DNA from: Clavaria fumosa
Taxonomy: Eukaryota > Basidiomycota > Agaricomycetes > Agaricales > Clavariaceae
Reading direction: 5' to 3'
NCBI GenBank assembly: GCA_951802425.1
Contig: OX637795.1
Span: forward strand, 2,646,501-2,710,500
DNA length: 64,000 nucleotides
The notes under the pieces are model-generated. The model was not told the origin of the DNA and ran no database searches. It saw only the letters and a list, made by a program, of their open reading frames with translations. A program made the position numbers and the translations under genes. Positions 34,601 through 44,348 of this stretch are shown one piece after another. Each line of letters begins with the position of its first letter. The stretch's first letter is position 1.

Positions 34601-37600
34601 CTGTTTTCTCTCTGTCTTCTTTCTTGATAGTGATTTGAGTGAATCCAGCAAGTGCATCCAAGGTAGACAACCATTGACATCCAGTTAATGCTTGAAGAAT
34701 ATCCTCCTGCCTAGGCAAAGGGAATTCATCAGGGATGGTGATAGCATTAAGTCTCCTATAGTCAATGACCATCCTTGGTTTACCATTTCTATAGACAATG
34801 AATGCAGGAGCTCCCCATGGGCTCTTAGAAGGGGATATCACTCCATTATTCAGCCAAGTGTCAATTTGCTCATCCATAACTTCTCTCTTAGCAGGTGAAG
34901 ATGAACCAAAGGGTGGTAGGGATATCTCTTTGGATTCAGGCCTTAGCTTAATCTCCAATTCTCCTGGATGACTCCCTAACCTTCCATCAAGTCCAAAGGC
35001 AAGATGGTTAGTCAGTAATACTTTGTGTAGAGCCTTTGCCTGATCTTTAGTGAGATCCTTAGAAATATCCACTGCCTCCAACAACTCTCCAGTCTTGACA
35101 AGATCTGGTGGAGTTTCAGAACCTTTGGGTCCTCCTTCTAGAGGGTCTTCTGCTAATGGGTCTTCAGTCCCTGAGTACTGAAGAAGGTTTTTGTCCAGTA
35201 GCTCTGAGGCAACCATGCCAGACTTGAGATCTCCACTCTCATAGTGTGAATGGATACTCCTGACAAGTGAAGCATAGTTCTCAGCTTTCACTATGTCTTC
35301 ATAGCTACAATGGGAAGTCTGCACTAACCAAGTTTTAGGATTGTGAGCCACTCCAAGCACCTGACCCTTATGGATGACAATAGGATAACTTGCAAAGTTG
35401 GTAACATGTATCCTAGGGTTATCCTTGGTGATGACAGAGTCAGGGCAAGCATACACATCCTCCAGACTTCTCCCATTGAAGAATATCTTCTCTATGTAGA
35501 CATAGTCCAATTTCCTTGGGAAGTTGACTCTGACAGAGATATACTTTGAGGTTCCAGGATGGATAATAGCTTCAACAGCAGATCTAGCATATGGGTCTGA
35601 TGAGGCCTTCCTTTCTCTTCTCTTGACTCTCTGAGAGTGGTGATGAAGGTTCCTTTTGTTCCTATGGTCTTTACTCATAGAGATCTTAAATGAGTGACCT
35701 TCATCATCCAAGTAGGAAGGTGAAGTGGAACTTTTGACCAGCACACTTCTACCAGCATCCCCAAACAGCAGATAGGTCTCTCCTTCCTTCCTCATGACTG
35801 AGATAGAGTACTGATCTGCAAAGTCATTTCCCAAGATAAAGGGTGTAGTCATTCCCTTGACTACATAAGCATCTACATTCAACTGAACTGGACCCTCTGA
35901 AGTTTCAAAATAGATGTCTGTGTTGATGAAACCAGAGATGGAGCTTCTGCCAGTTACTTGAATGAGATTGATCTTTTGACCAGTCTTGACCTTAGGAGGA
36001 TTATCCAATCCTTCAAGGGTGGTCAAAGATATTAAGGTAATATCAGATCCAGAGTCCACTATCACATCAGTCAGGTTCTCCTTGAAACTTCCTAAGTAAC
36101 ACTGGGTCCTAGTTGCCTTGGATCCAAGGAAAGAAGTTCCAGGGGGTCTAGCCATTAGCTTGTGAAGCTTTAGTAGGGTCTGGCTTGACCCTGAGAGTCC
36201 TCTGACTGAATAATGTCTAGCTGCTACTTGATGAGCCAACCTCCTTCTGCTCCTCCTATTGAGTGAAGGTCTTGGCTTCATCACAAAATCATCAGCAGCT
36301 ACATGGTGAACTATGGCTGATATAGAGGGGTTGTCCTGTTCCTTTTCTGCCTGAGCCTGTGTATCCATAGTACCCTGAGAGGTCTCACCCTCCAGAACTG
36401 AAATCTCTTCCTTAGGTTCCACTACTGGGTCAGTATGGAGGACAGCAGATTCAGGTAACTGGAGGGCCTCATGAAAATCCTCCTGATCTTCATGGCTCTC
36501 AGCTTCTTCTTCATCTGATAATCCATAGTACAGATCATCATACTCAGCCTGGGCTTCTTCTTCCTCTGAGTCTACCTCAACAGCATGGACTCTAACAGCT
36601 TTATTCCCCTTCCTTGCATACTTGCAATCAGGGTCCCAATGTTTCCCACTGCCACAGTGCCTACAAGGTCTGGCACCTATAGACTCAGGTGGTTTCTTGG
36701 AAACATTCTTGTCATCCCTAGGAAACTTTGGAGACTGCATCTTACTGGTCCATCCTACTAGGTGAGTTCTGGCAGACTTGAGCCTAGATTTGCCTACAGG
36801 CTCCCTGAAAAAGAACTTCTTCTTCTCTCTAGGTGGGTCCATCCTAAGTAGATTGTCTTCATGATACTTGATGGCCTCCTGGAATTCTACTAATGTGTTG
36901 TAGAAATGAGGGTTGAGTATGTTAACCCAAGGTGGTGGTGCTCCATTCATTATTTCCAAGATCAACTCTGAGTCTGACATGTTGTAGACTAGAGTCAGAA
37001 GTTCCACCTTCCTGATGTAATACTCACTTGGCAACTCATGGGAATTCTCAAGATCTCTATAGGATGCCTTGTTGGCCCTAGCCTTCTGCTTATCCAGCCA
37101 ACTCCTGTTCATATAATAGCTTCTGATGGCTTGTCTGAGTGTACCCCAATCTGCTTCAATTTCTCTTCTCTTCTCAACAGGTAATGACCAATACCAAACT
37201 TCAGCAGATCTGGTTAGTCTTTGGGGTACAAGGCTTCCTAGCTGCTTAAAGACAGGGTAGGATCTCTCAGATATCTGTGTGACTCTCTTCAGCCATTTAG
37301 CTAGTGTGTCTGAGTTTCCATCCCACTCAGGTATGTCAGAAGCCTTAAGCTTAGGGTCAAACACATAAGCATAAGGGTCTGCAAGTGGAGTTAGGTTCCT
37401 TTGGGGATTGGGGTCCTCTGGCCTTAAAGGTCCTAAAGGTCCTGGTGGGTCTCTAGGGTCAGGGGGATCTCCTGGCCCTCCTGGGCCTCCTGGTGCTCTA
37501 GAACCTCTAGAGCTCCCTGGTCCAGAGCTTCCTGAAGCGATGGGTCTTCTTCCTGGTGGTCTCCTGGGTGGCCCATGAGGTGGCTCATGGTCTGGATCTT

Positions 37601-38789
37601 CATCTGGGTCTCCTCCTGGAGGGGATCCTGGGATAGGCTCGTGAATTGGTGGAAGGGGTTCCCTTCTAGGGGGAATCCTGGGTGGTGAATAGGTCTGTGA
37701 CCTGGGCTGTTCTCTCTGAAAATCTTCAGAGTAAGGAGTCCTCTCCTTTCCTTTCCCAGCATACTCAAGTTCTTCCTCCTCTTCCCTTTCATAAGTAGTG
37801 GTCAAGGGAGAGGGATCTTCTAGTGTTCCTCTAGTAAAGGTTACAAACTGAGGAAGGGTGCTAAGATCCTTGAGTCCAGAAGTGAAGTCTGGAAAATGCA
37901 TGGACTCTCTGATATTTCTCTGCAGAGTCCTGGAAGGTCCTGCAACCTGAGAGACAGAAGGGGGAATAGGGTCTGATGGAGTCTTGCCTCCAGTGATCTT
38001 CTGGTAAACCCCAGAGCCTTCAGGGGTTGGTGGTGGTTTCTTCTTCAACTCTTGCCACATCTTCTCCTCACTAGTTTCTTTCTTAGATCCAACCTCACCT
38101 AGGATTTGATCCATGGTGGCCAAGAAACTTTCCACTTCATCAGCAAATGCACAACCTAGCACTTCATAGTCACTGGCAGACAAGAGTACCATGTGGCTCC
38201 CTCCCCTTCCAATCATGGGGAGAGAGGGAATGCCCATCTCAGTGTCTAGGTTTGCTTCCATAGCCCTCTTCTTCAACACAGCCAAAGCCTCCTTCAAAGA
38301 TTTGTACTTGTTATGATCCAAGAAGTACCCTCTCTCTGGTACCAACCAAATCTTCCTAAACAACTCCTTCAACAGGTCCAACTCTCTGATGTACCTCTTT
38401 GCCACAGCTCTGCTCATCCTAGCATAACCAACTCTTCTCTGGAGATAATGTTCTCCAAGCACAGCTCCTTCATTCCTCCTTCCAACATGATCTTGTGATA
38501 GATCTCTCCTATGAAACAAAGTTGGGAGTAGACCAGGGTAACTCTGAGCACTGGTCAGGTCTTGCCTCTCCAATTTCATAGGTCCAGCCACTTCTGACAG
38601 GAAGGGTACTGCCCCTAGAAGTAGACTTCTAGGATCCTCAACAACTCCAGTAATGGGTGTCACTGGGATGCGAGGAGTGGGATCCCCTTCCTCTACCCTG
38701 GGTTCAACAACCTCAGGCAGTCCAGAAGTGGGAGGAAGACCTTCAGGGGTACTAGGTCTAATGTCCTCTGCAGTCATAATAGCTGACAT
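31632..38789 (-). CDS. gag-pol: Element 3 gag-pol fusion polyprotein (2,385 aa, intact)
   Basis: One uninterrupted ORF. gag in the first 720 residues, with a Pro/Gly-rich linker and a zinc knuckle CRHCGSGKHWDPDC near 710. Retropepsin VIVDSGSDITLI near 910. Reverse transcriptase with YIDDIVVYS near 1440. RNase H from RLYTDACDYGLGAIL. Integrase with a zinc finger (CDICQKTK) and DDE residues in VTMDFIPELP, SDRDTRW and HPQADGQTEIMNQ. A degenerate chromodomain-like end (FTGYGPEADEWLTARQL). Fusion of gag and pol removes the need for frameshifting. All catalytic residues checked are present, so it could be active. Confidence 0.95.
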   Translation of the reverse strand: MSAIMTAEDIRPSTPEGLPPTSGLPEVVEPRVEEGDPTPRIPVTPITGVVEDPRSLLLGAVPFLSEVAGPMKLERQDLTSAQSYPGLLPTLFHRRDLSQDHVGRRNEGAVLGEHYLQRRVGYARMSRAVAKRYIRELDLLKELFRKIWLVPERGYFLDHNKYKSLKEALAVLKKRAMEANLDTEMGIPSLPMIGRGGSHMVLLSASDYEVLGCAFADEVESFLATMDQILGEVGSKKETSEEKMWQELKKKPPPTPEGSGVYQKITGGKTPSDPIPPSVSQVAGPSRTLQRNIRESMHFPDFTSGLKDLSTLPQFVTFTRGTLEDPSPLTTTYEREEEEELEYAGKGKERTPYSEDFQREQPRSQTYSPPRIPPRREPLPPIHEPIPGSPPGGDPDEDPDHEPPHGPPRRPPGRRPIASGSSGPGSSRGSRAPGGPGGPGDPPDPRDPPGPLGPLRPEDPNPQRNLTPLADPYAYVFDPKLKASDIPEWDGNSDTLAKWLKRVTQISERSYPVFKQLGSLVPQRLTRSAEVWYWSLPVEKRREIEADWGTLRQAIRSYYMNRSWLDKQKARANKASYRDLENSHELPSEYYIRKVELLTLVYNMSDSELILEIMNGAPPPWVNILNPHFYNTLVEFQEAIKYHEDNLLRMDPPREKKKFFFREPVGKSRLKSARTHLVGWTSKMQSPKFPRDDKNVSKKPPESIGARPCRHCGSGKHWDPDCKYARKGNKAVRVHAVEVDSEEEEAQAEYDDLYYGLSDEEEAESHEDQEDFHEALQLPESAVLHTDPVVEPKEEISVLEGETSQGTMDTQAQAEKEQDNPSISAIVHHVAADDFVMKPRPSLNRRSRRRLAHQVAARHYSVRGLSGSSQTLLKLHKLMARPPGTSFLGSKATRTQCYLGSFKENLTDVIVDSGSDITLISLTTLEGLDNPPKVKTGQKINLIQVTGRSSISGFINTDIYFETSEGPVQLNVDAYVVKGMTTPFILGNDFADQYSISVMRKEGETYLLFGDAGRSVLVKSSTSPSYLDDEGHSFKISMSKDHRNKRNLHHHSQRVKRRERKASSDPYARSAVEAIIHPGTSKYISVRVNFPRKLDYVYIEKIFFNGRSLEDVYACPDSVITKDNPRIHVTNFASYPIVIHKGQVLGVAHNPKTWLVQTSHCSYEDIVKAENYASLVRSIHSHYESGDLKSGMVASELLDKNLLQYSGTEDPLAEDPLEGGPKGSETPPDLVKTGELLEAVDISKDLTKDQAKALHKVLLTNHLAFGLDGRLGSHPGELEIKLRPESKEISLPPFGSSSPAKREVMDEQIDTWLNNGVISPSKSPWGAPAFIVYRNGKPRMVIDYRRLNAITIPDEFPLPRQEDILQALTGCQWLSTLDALAGFTQITIKKEDREKTAFRTHRGLHQFNRMPFGLRNGPSTFQRVMQGVLAPYLWVFTLVYIDDIVVYSTTFEDHLKHLDLVFKAIIKGNITLAPNKCHFAYQSLLLLGQKVSRLGLSTHREKVDTIVQLAEPKNVSELQTFLGMMVYFSAYIPYYAWIASPLFKLLRKDHKWDWGSLQQEAFELCKQVLTNAPVRAYAMPGLPYRLYTDACDYGLGAILQQVQPIKVKDLKGTRIYDKLWKAYQDKQPVPKLIFAVANPEEPTYQDSWANNFEDTVVHLERVISYWSRILKAAERNYSPTEREALALKEGLIKFQCFLEGSVVTAITDHAALTWSRTYQNVNRRLLSWGTVLSSYPNLKIVHRAGRVHSNVDPISRLRRRVPYQLGPSSDPTQELQLKASSDRNWRSGQASDIEDPLLNMYEELGEKFEEKLLRVATKYISSEEEYDGQDPLTSESVEILTSDGHVLTMPYQTSKSYSILVGIDSKELEKWRAGYLEDSHFSRVLKSKRAEQDVSNPEYPQYYEHTNGLVYFEDWNGNNRLCVPLSLRLEIMGEVHNSLSEAAHGGYYKTYNRIASTYYWPRMSRDIKEYTSTCDICQKTKHRRHGPVGLLQPIPIPSQPFEVVTMDFIPELPESDGYDSILVIVDKLTKYAIFIPTTTTVKEVETAKLFFHHVISQYGIPRQVISDRDTRWKGSFWAEVCRLMGMSRSLTTSYHPQADGQTEIMNQSLEVALRTYVSPQKDDWSKLLDGLALSYNTSPHTATGFSPACLLRGYHPVTSSTIVHSPSSITRPVNQDSHSGGGMSSSTLDLQASDMVSHFEAERSRAKEALLLGQVFQKRAYNRGRLTYEFEEGDLVLINPHSLQLYRTEEGKGQKLLMKYGGPFEIIQKISPVTYRLRMPASFGIHPVINIAHLERYNPSPEELGTRPTQPLSREDFQDLPEHEVERIVGEKLRKRGSKRIRLFKTRFTGYGPEADEWLTARQLKNAPGVLKTWQERASPPGNRS

Positions 38790-39159
38790 CCTTCTATGCT
38801 TTCAAACACAACAATCAACCTCCAGCTCAATAGGCTATAGATCTCCTGTTAATGAACAACAACTTCTACCAATTGCTATGGGATTTAATACCACAAGGGT
38901 TCTCAGGGAGCAGCAGTACAGTTAGGCTGAACACAGTTGACAATAGTGATTAGCTTGTGAAAAGCAGAGCAGGGTGAGTGCACTGTATGTAAGCAAGAAA
39001 ATTGCAGTGCTGGAAGCAGGGCAATCCTGGGGGGCTCCTGGGGCACAAGGCTGGCCCTTATATACCTTTTGCCTCCTAGGTTGTCCTTATTTGGACATCT
39101 CCTAGTATGGGTTTCCTGTAATTAAAATAATAATAATATGATCCCACAGTGTCCACCAA
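38790..39159 (-). other. Element 3 leader and primer binding site
   Basis: About 350 bp between the right LTR and the gag-pol ATG. On the minus strand the first bases after the LTR include TGGTGGACACTGTGGGAT (about 39158-39141), the expected form of a tRNA-primed site (complement of a 3' CCA end). The tRNA is not identified. Confidence 0.75.
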
Positions 39160-41148
39160 TGTTATGGATCTGGTACTGGATGCAGTCAGAAATGAGTCAC
39201 TGAGAGTCAGGATGACTCAGACAGGTCCTCAATTCCTTATGCAGTTGGTCTACAGGACTAGTAGATCCTCCAGTTCCATACCTTCCTGCTAACAGTATTG
39301 AAACCAACACTGCTAGCAAGGCATTGCTTTGGGCAGATATTATTATTAGTTAGTAACCTAAGTCACAACATCCCATGGGCTTAGCCATTGACCTCCATAG
39401 TCTGCCTCAACCTGGTATCACTCCACAGGTTGATACTATGGCTCAATGACTGACCACTCCATAGGTATTGCACACTTAAGCCAAATTAATGTAGATAGGT
39501 CAAAATAGATCAGTGAATAGGCAGCTAACCAGACACAGGAGAAACAAGCTGAAGAGTTCATGAGATTCTCCTGGTCTTGTAGACCATTCTACCTCTATAA
39601 ACCACTGCCTAATTCTCAGTACTTGGCTAGCTATTCACTACTTACTCTGATGAACACAGTAGTACTATGTACAGTACAGTACCTTGTACATCATACTAAA
39701 ATATTCATAACTGGCTCAATACTTACTGCGCCGAGGGGAGCCGGCACAGGGCGGCTCGTTCGAAGCCTGGGTACCTTTGGGTACCCAGATCACTTGACCA
39801 GACTAAGTCCTTAGTCAGCAGATACTACATTTAGTTTAACTAGACCCTGTCCTTAGTTTTACTAAATATGTCCTTAGCTCCGTGGGGAGCTAGACTCAGG
39901 CTTAGTCCTTTTGCAGGATGGTTCAATCGATGAGTGGGTACGTAATGATGCCTGGAACGCGAAGTTCCGCCGGCTATTTATACTCAAATTCGGGTACCTA
40001 CTACATTTGGAAGAATACAGCATAGCTCCTTAATTAGTAGTCCTAACATCCCGTCTAAGGACTCTAAATTAAGGAGAATTCAGTGGCTTTACATATCAGG
40101 TAAGATCATAATTTTATCTTATCTCCTCATTGAGATATTTCATCTCGAACATTCCAGTATATCTAAAAATAATCATATTGAGTCATACTGACTCAATGCC
40201 AGGGGCCCAAACGTCGGGGATTGTGGGGAAGGACCCCACAATCGCCCCCGATCGCTTCTGCGACGCTCCGCGGCATTCCCGGCCTCGATCGCATCGTCTT
40301 TTCGTCCATACCTTCTTTGCTTCCTCTTATCTTCCCCATACTAGCCATAACTAAGTGCATCTAGACTTATTTAGTATGTGTTTCACCCCTAGACTATGCT
40401 ATGTATGTACTAGCAAGGTCCTGACATAAGGGAAGAGGTAGGGAGGGCTGAGGGATTGTGCACGAAAGTTCACGAGTGCACAATCCCTTGATATGGATGA
40501 GTAGTCCATATTTGGTAGTGTGGCATCGTCGGCCATCGCTCCCAACCTGCCACTGTGGGAACTGAGCCAGTCCATCGGTCCTTGATCACCCGATCGAGGT
40601 CCGATCGTGATCAGGACTGTCCCCACAGTGTTACTATACTGGCAGACTTGTACCTTCGAGTCGCAGCGCTGTATCTAAACCGCAAACGCTCCCTCCCTTT
40701 CGCAAACTTGCAGAAAGGAGCCTGTAGACCACCCCCACACTTCTGTCTGTTTAGATTTTCCTATTTCCTAGCCATCCAAACGCTATTTGTCTTTTATGTA
40801 GAAGAAGCCACTAGATCAATATTATTTACTTTAAGGAACTAATAACCGTTATTTCCTTTCGCAAACTTGGAATTAAGGGTTGTCAAGGCATAGGAATCGA
40901 ACGGTATCAACCGCATCTTTGTGCGGTTCCTGGTTCTTGCTCTAGAGCCCCATCTTTCTCTGAGTATAGAATGATTGCAGTTCTTACTCTGGATGGCTAA
41001 CCAAAATTAGTTGCTTCCATGGCTATTGGTACATAGGCACATGTAGATAAGGCCATAGGCTTGTTAGGCTAATGAGACGCACACTTGTGGAGCTTCCAGA
41101 CAAGGAGAAAGGCTAAACATAGTAAGGTAAGTACTTGACACCCTAACA
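39160..41148 (-). repeat. 5' LTR of element 3 (right copy)
   Basis: Same 1,989 bp as 28530-30518. It abuts the PBS and carries the second GAAGG target copy at 41149-41153. Confidence 0.95.
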
Positions 41149-44100
41149 GAAGGGGGGAGAGGCTAACGCCTCTGTAAAGATAGACGATGCCTACCTCGAA
41201 GGCAGGCGTGAGTACTGGTTTAACCAGTACGCTGAGCTCTTTGGGGGAGTTCCCCCCAGACTGCCGCTGTTTCGGGCAGTGAACCACCGCATACCCTTAA
41301 TAGACGAAAAGCAAGTCTATAATTATTACCTGCCTCGGTGTGCTGAGGCATTTAAGGAACAATTCCTTGAGAAAGTGAACCGTTATATTACTAACGGTTG
41401 GTGGGAAGCAGGAGCGGCATCGCAAGCAGCTCCTATGTTATGCATACCAAAAAGCAGCCGGAACCCGCTGCTACGGACAGTCGTAGACTGTCGGAAACGG
41501 AATGCGAACACAGTACGGGATATTACCCCGTTGCCTGATCAGGATCAGATCAGGCAGGACGTGGTTAGAGCTGCGTATAGGTCAAAGATTGACCTATCGG
41601 ACGCGTATGAGCAAGTACGCATAGAGCCTGAGGACGTGTGGAAGACGGCGTTCGCAACCATCTTGGGCACCATGTTCTCACAGGTGATGCAGATAGGGGA
41701 TTGTAATGCCCCTGCTACCTTCCAGCGCCTGATGACGCACATATTTTGTCATCAATTGGGAAAGTACATGCATGTGTACTTAGACGATGTATTCGTCTTC
41801 TCCAAGACCTTGGAGGACCATGAGCATCACTTAAAGACGGTCTTTGAGACCCTCAAAGGCGCAAGCCTTTTCTTGAGCAAGAAGAAGTGCTCGTTATACG
41901 CGAAGAGCGTAGATTACTTAGGGCATATAATAGATGCCCGAGGAATCCACGTCACAGTGGATAAAATGGATAAAATCCATAACTGGAAAACGCCGACAAG
42001 CGTTAACGAGGTGCAGAGGTTCCTCGGATTAGTACAGTACATCGGACAGTTCATGCCTGATCTGTCCGCTTACACTGGCCCTTTGGCTAGTCTGTGTAGT
42101 GAAACGTTCGCGTTTCACTGGAGACCACTCCATGACAAGTGCATGGAGATGATTAAGGCATTGGCATGTAAAACGCCAATATTACGCCCGGTAGACGTGG
42201 CAGTACAGGAGCCAATCTGGCTCGTGTGCGATGCGTCAGTGTCGGGTGTAGGGGCCATGTATGGCCAGGGAAAGACATGGGAAACCTGCCGTCCGGCGGG
42301 GTTTATGTCTAAAAGGTTCAGCCCGGCCCAGTTTAGTTACAAAACCTGGGACCGGGAGGCCTTAGCGATTGTTGAATCGCTACAGAAATGGGAGGATAAA
42401 CTCCTCGGTAGATGAATCAACGTGGTCACAGACCACGAAGCGCTGGGGTTCTTTAAGAACCAAACGCGCTTGTCTGGCCGGCAGGCCAGGTGGATGGAAT
42501 ATATGGAGAGGTTTAACTACTCCATCACTTACATTAAAGGCGACAGCAACAAAGTTGCGGATGGCCTTTCACATTACCATATGAGTGACGCGACGGATGA
42601 GATTCATCCGGATCACAAGTACGTAAAGGTGGATGTTCGCCTTGACCCTGAAGGGGACGAGTTGCCCCGCGGACGCCTGGAGGAGGTGCGCGCACTACGA
42701 GTACGCGCACCTGCCGCGGACCAGGAGACCGAGCAGGAGCAACCGCCGCCTGTGCCCCAAGCGGACGGGGATGTGAGGGACGAGATGCTCATGCCCTTAA
42801 GGCCCCGCGTGGAAGGGGGGGATAGCAGGATGCTGCAAAGCATCCATGACAGCTATGAACAGGATCGCCTGTTCAAAATAATTTGGGAGAAACCAGGAAA
42901 TTACACCAGTTTTAAGATCAGGGATGACCTGATCTTCGCTGAGAATAAAAAGGGAGATGAGGTGCTCTGCATGCCTCGTACCCTTCATGAAGGAAAAGCA
43001 TCCCTGGAAGAATAATCCAGGAAGCCCATGTGGTCCTAGGACACATGGGGTTGCGGATAACGATGGACTACATCCGCCATTACTACTGGTGGCCATTGGT
43101 GTCTAAAGACATCAATAAGTTTTGCTTGTCGTGCGGCGTGTGCCAGACGAGCAAGACTTCCCCTCAGAAGCCGCAAGGGCTTCTACACACCCTTCCGATC
43201 CCCAGGCGGCCCTGGGAATCAATAGGAATGGACTTCGTAGGTCCATTCCCTATGTTGAAAGAGGCGGACTACCTCTGGGTGGTGATCTGCTGCCTCACTT
43301 CACTGGTACACCTGGTACCAGTTACTGTTTTGGTAACGGCAGCAGAGCTAGCCTGGCTCTTTCTAACCCAGGTAGTGAGATTGCATGGGTTGCCAGGATC
43401 GATTGTGTCCAATCGTGATCTGAGATTTATGTCTGCCTTTTGGCAGGAAACACACCGACTACTCGGTGTCAAGCTGCAGATGTCCACAGCTTTCCATCTG
43501 CAGACGGATGGAGCAACAGAACGGTCGATCCGATCCGTGTCTCAGATCCTCCGATCTGTGGTCCAACCGGACCAGACAGACTGGGCGGAGCGAATTCCAA
43601 TGGTCGAATTCACCATTAACACATCAATAAGCGTGTCGACGGGGTTTGCCCCGTTTGAGCTCACTTATGGGTACATGCCCCAGATGATGGCAGAGTTGCC
43701 AGACGACCTCCGGGCAGTGCCCAGAGGGGTATGGATGTTCGCGGAGAAAGCTGCGCTCAACCTTGCAATGGCGCACGACGCGATTATAGAAAGTCGCGTC
43801 CACCAGACGTTTAACGCTAACCAGCGTAGATGGGCAGAGCACCCGTTTAGAGAGGGAGAATTAGTTTACCTCTCAATGGAGAACTTGAATCTCCCTAAAA
43901 GACAAGCTAGAAAGCTCATGCCGAAGTTTATTGGGCCATACCCAATATGGTCGTGTAGACCGGAATCGTCTACGTACGAGCTGGAGCTCCCTGACTCACT
44001 AAAGTCGAGGAGAATCCATCCGATGTTCCATGTCAGCCGGTTGCGGCGACATGAACCAAACGACAACGTGTTGTTTCCACGTCGTGAGGTGAAAGTCTTT

Positions 44101-44346
44101 TATGACTTTGGTGTGGATCCAAAGGAGGAATGGCTAGTAGACGCCATTATTGGCCATAGGTGGGAAGGCCGCCACCTGGAATGCGAGGTTCAATGGAACC
44201 TCGGGGATACGACCTGGGAGCCGTACATGGGGGTCAAAGAGCTGGCTGCTCTAGACCATTACCTTGAACTGCAAGGTGTAGACTCGTGGAGGGCGCTACC
44301 TAGGCGCCCTCGAGCAGAGCATGGACGGAGCACCCACGCGGAGTAG
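41149..44346 (+). pseudogene. pol: Element 2 RT, RNase H, integrase, chromodomain (degraded)
   Basis: Continuation of the element 2 pol frame after element 3. RT has YLDDVFVFS and QIGDCNAPATFQ; the RNase H part has VCDASVSGVGAMYG. A TGA at 42413-42415 precedes NVVTDHEALGFF. Near 43005-43015 the frame ends in TAA and pol resumes at about 43030 in another frame (indel). Integrase: HHCC finger, MDFVGPFP, then VSNRDLRF where the family has SDRD, so the second catalytic Asp is Asn; the E motif is TDGATERSIRS. Chromodomain at the end (ECEVQWNLGDTTWEPYMG). Stop TAG at 44344-44346. Confidence 0.92.
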
Positions 44347-44348
44347 TA

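Larger units (their letters stand above)
28530..41148 (-). mobile_element. Ty3/gypsy retrotransposon, element 3, nested in element 2
   Basis: 12,619 bp with 1,989-bp LTRs at 28530-30518 and 39160-41148 (TGTTATGG...CCCTAACA; no mismatch noticed), flanked by GAAGG on both sides (28525-28529, 41149-41153). On the minus strand: PBS beginning TGGTGGACACTGTGGG just inside the right LTR, a single gag-pol ORF, an extra ORF, and a G-rich purine tract just inside the left LTR. Apparently identical LTRs and a fully open polyprotein mark it as the youngest or among the youngest insertions here. Confidence 0.95.

Noticed and set aside
28530..41148. Long direct repeats as a segmental duplication or repeat array
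   Set aside because: TG...CA ends, GAAGG target duplication, PBS and purine tract identify them as LTRs.
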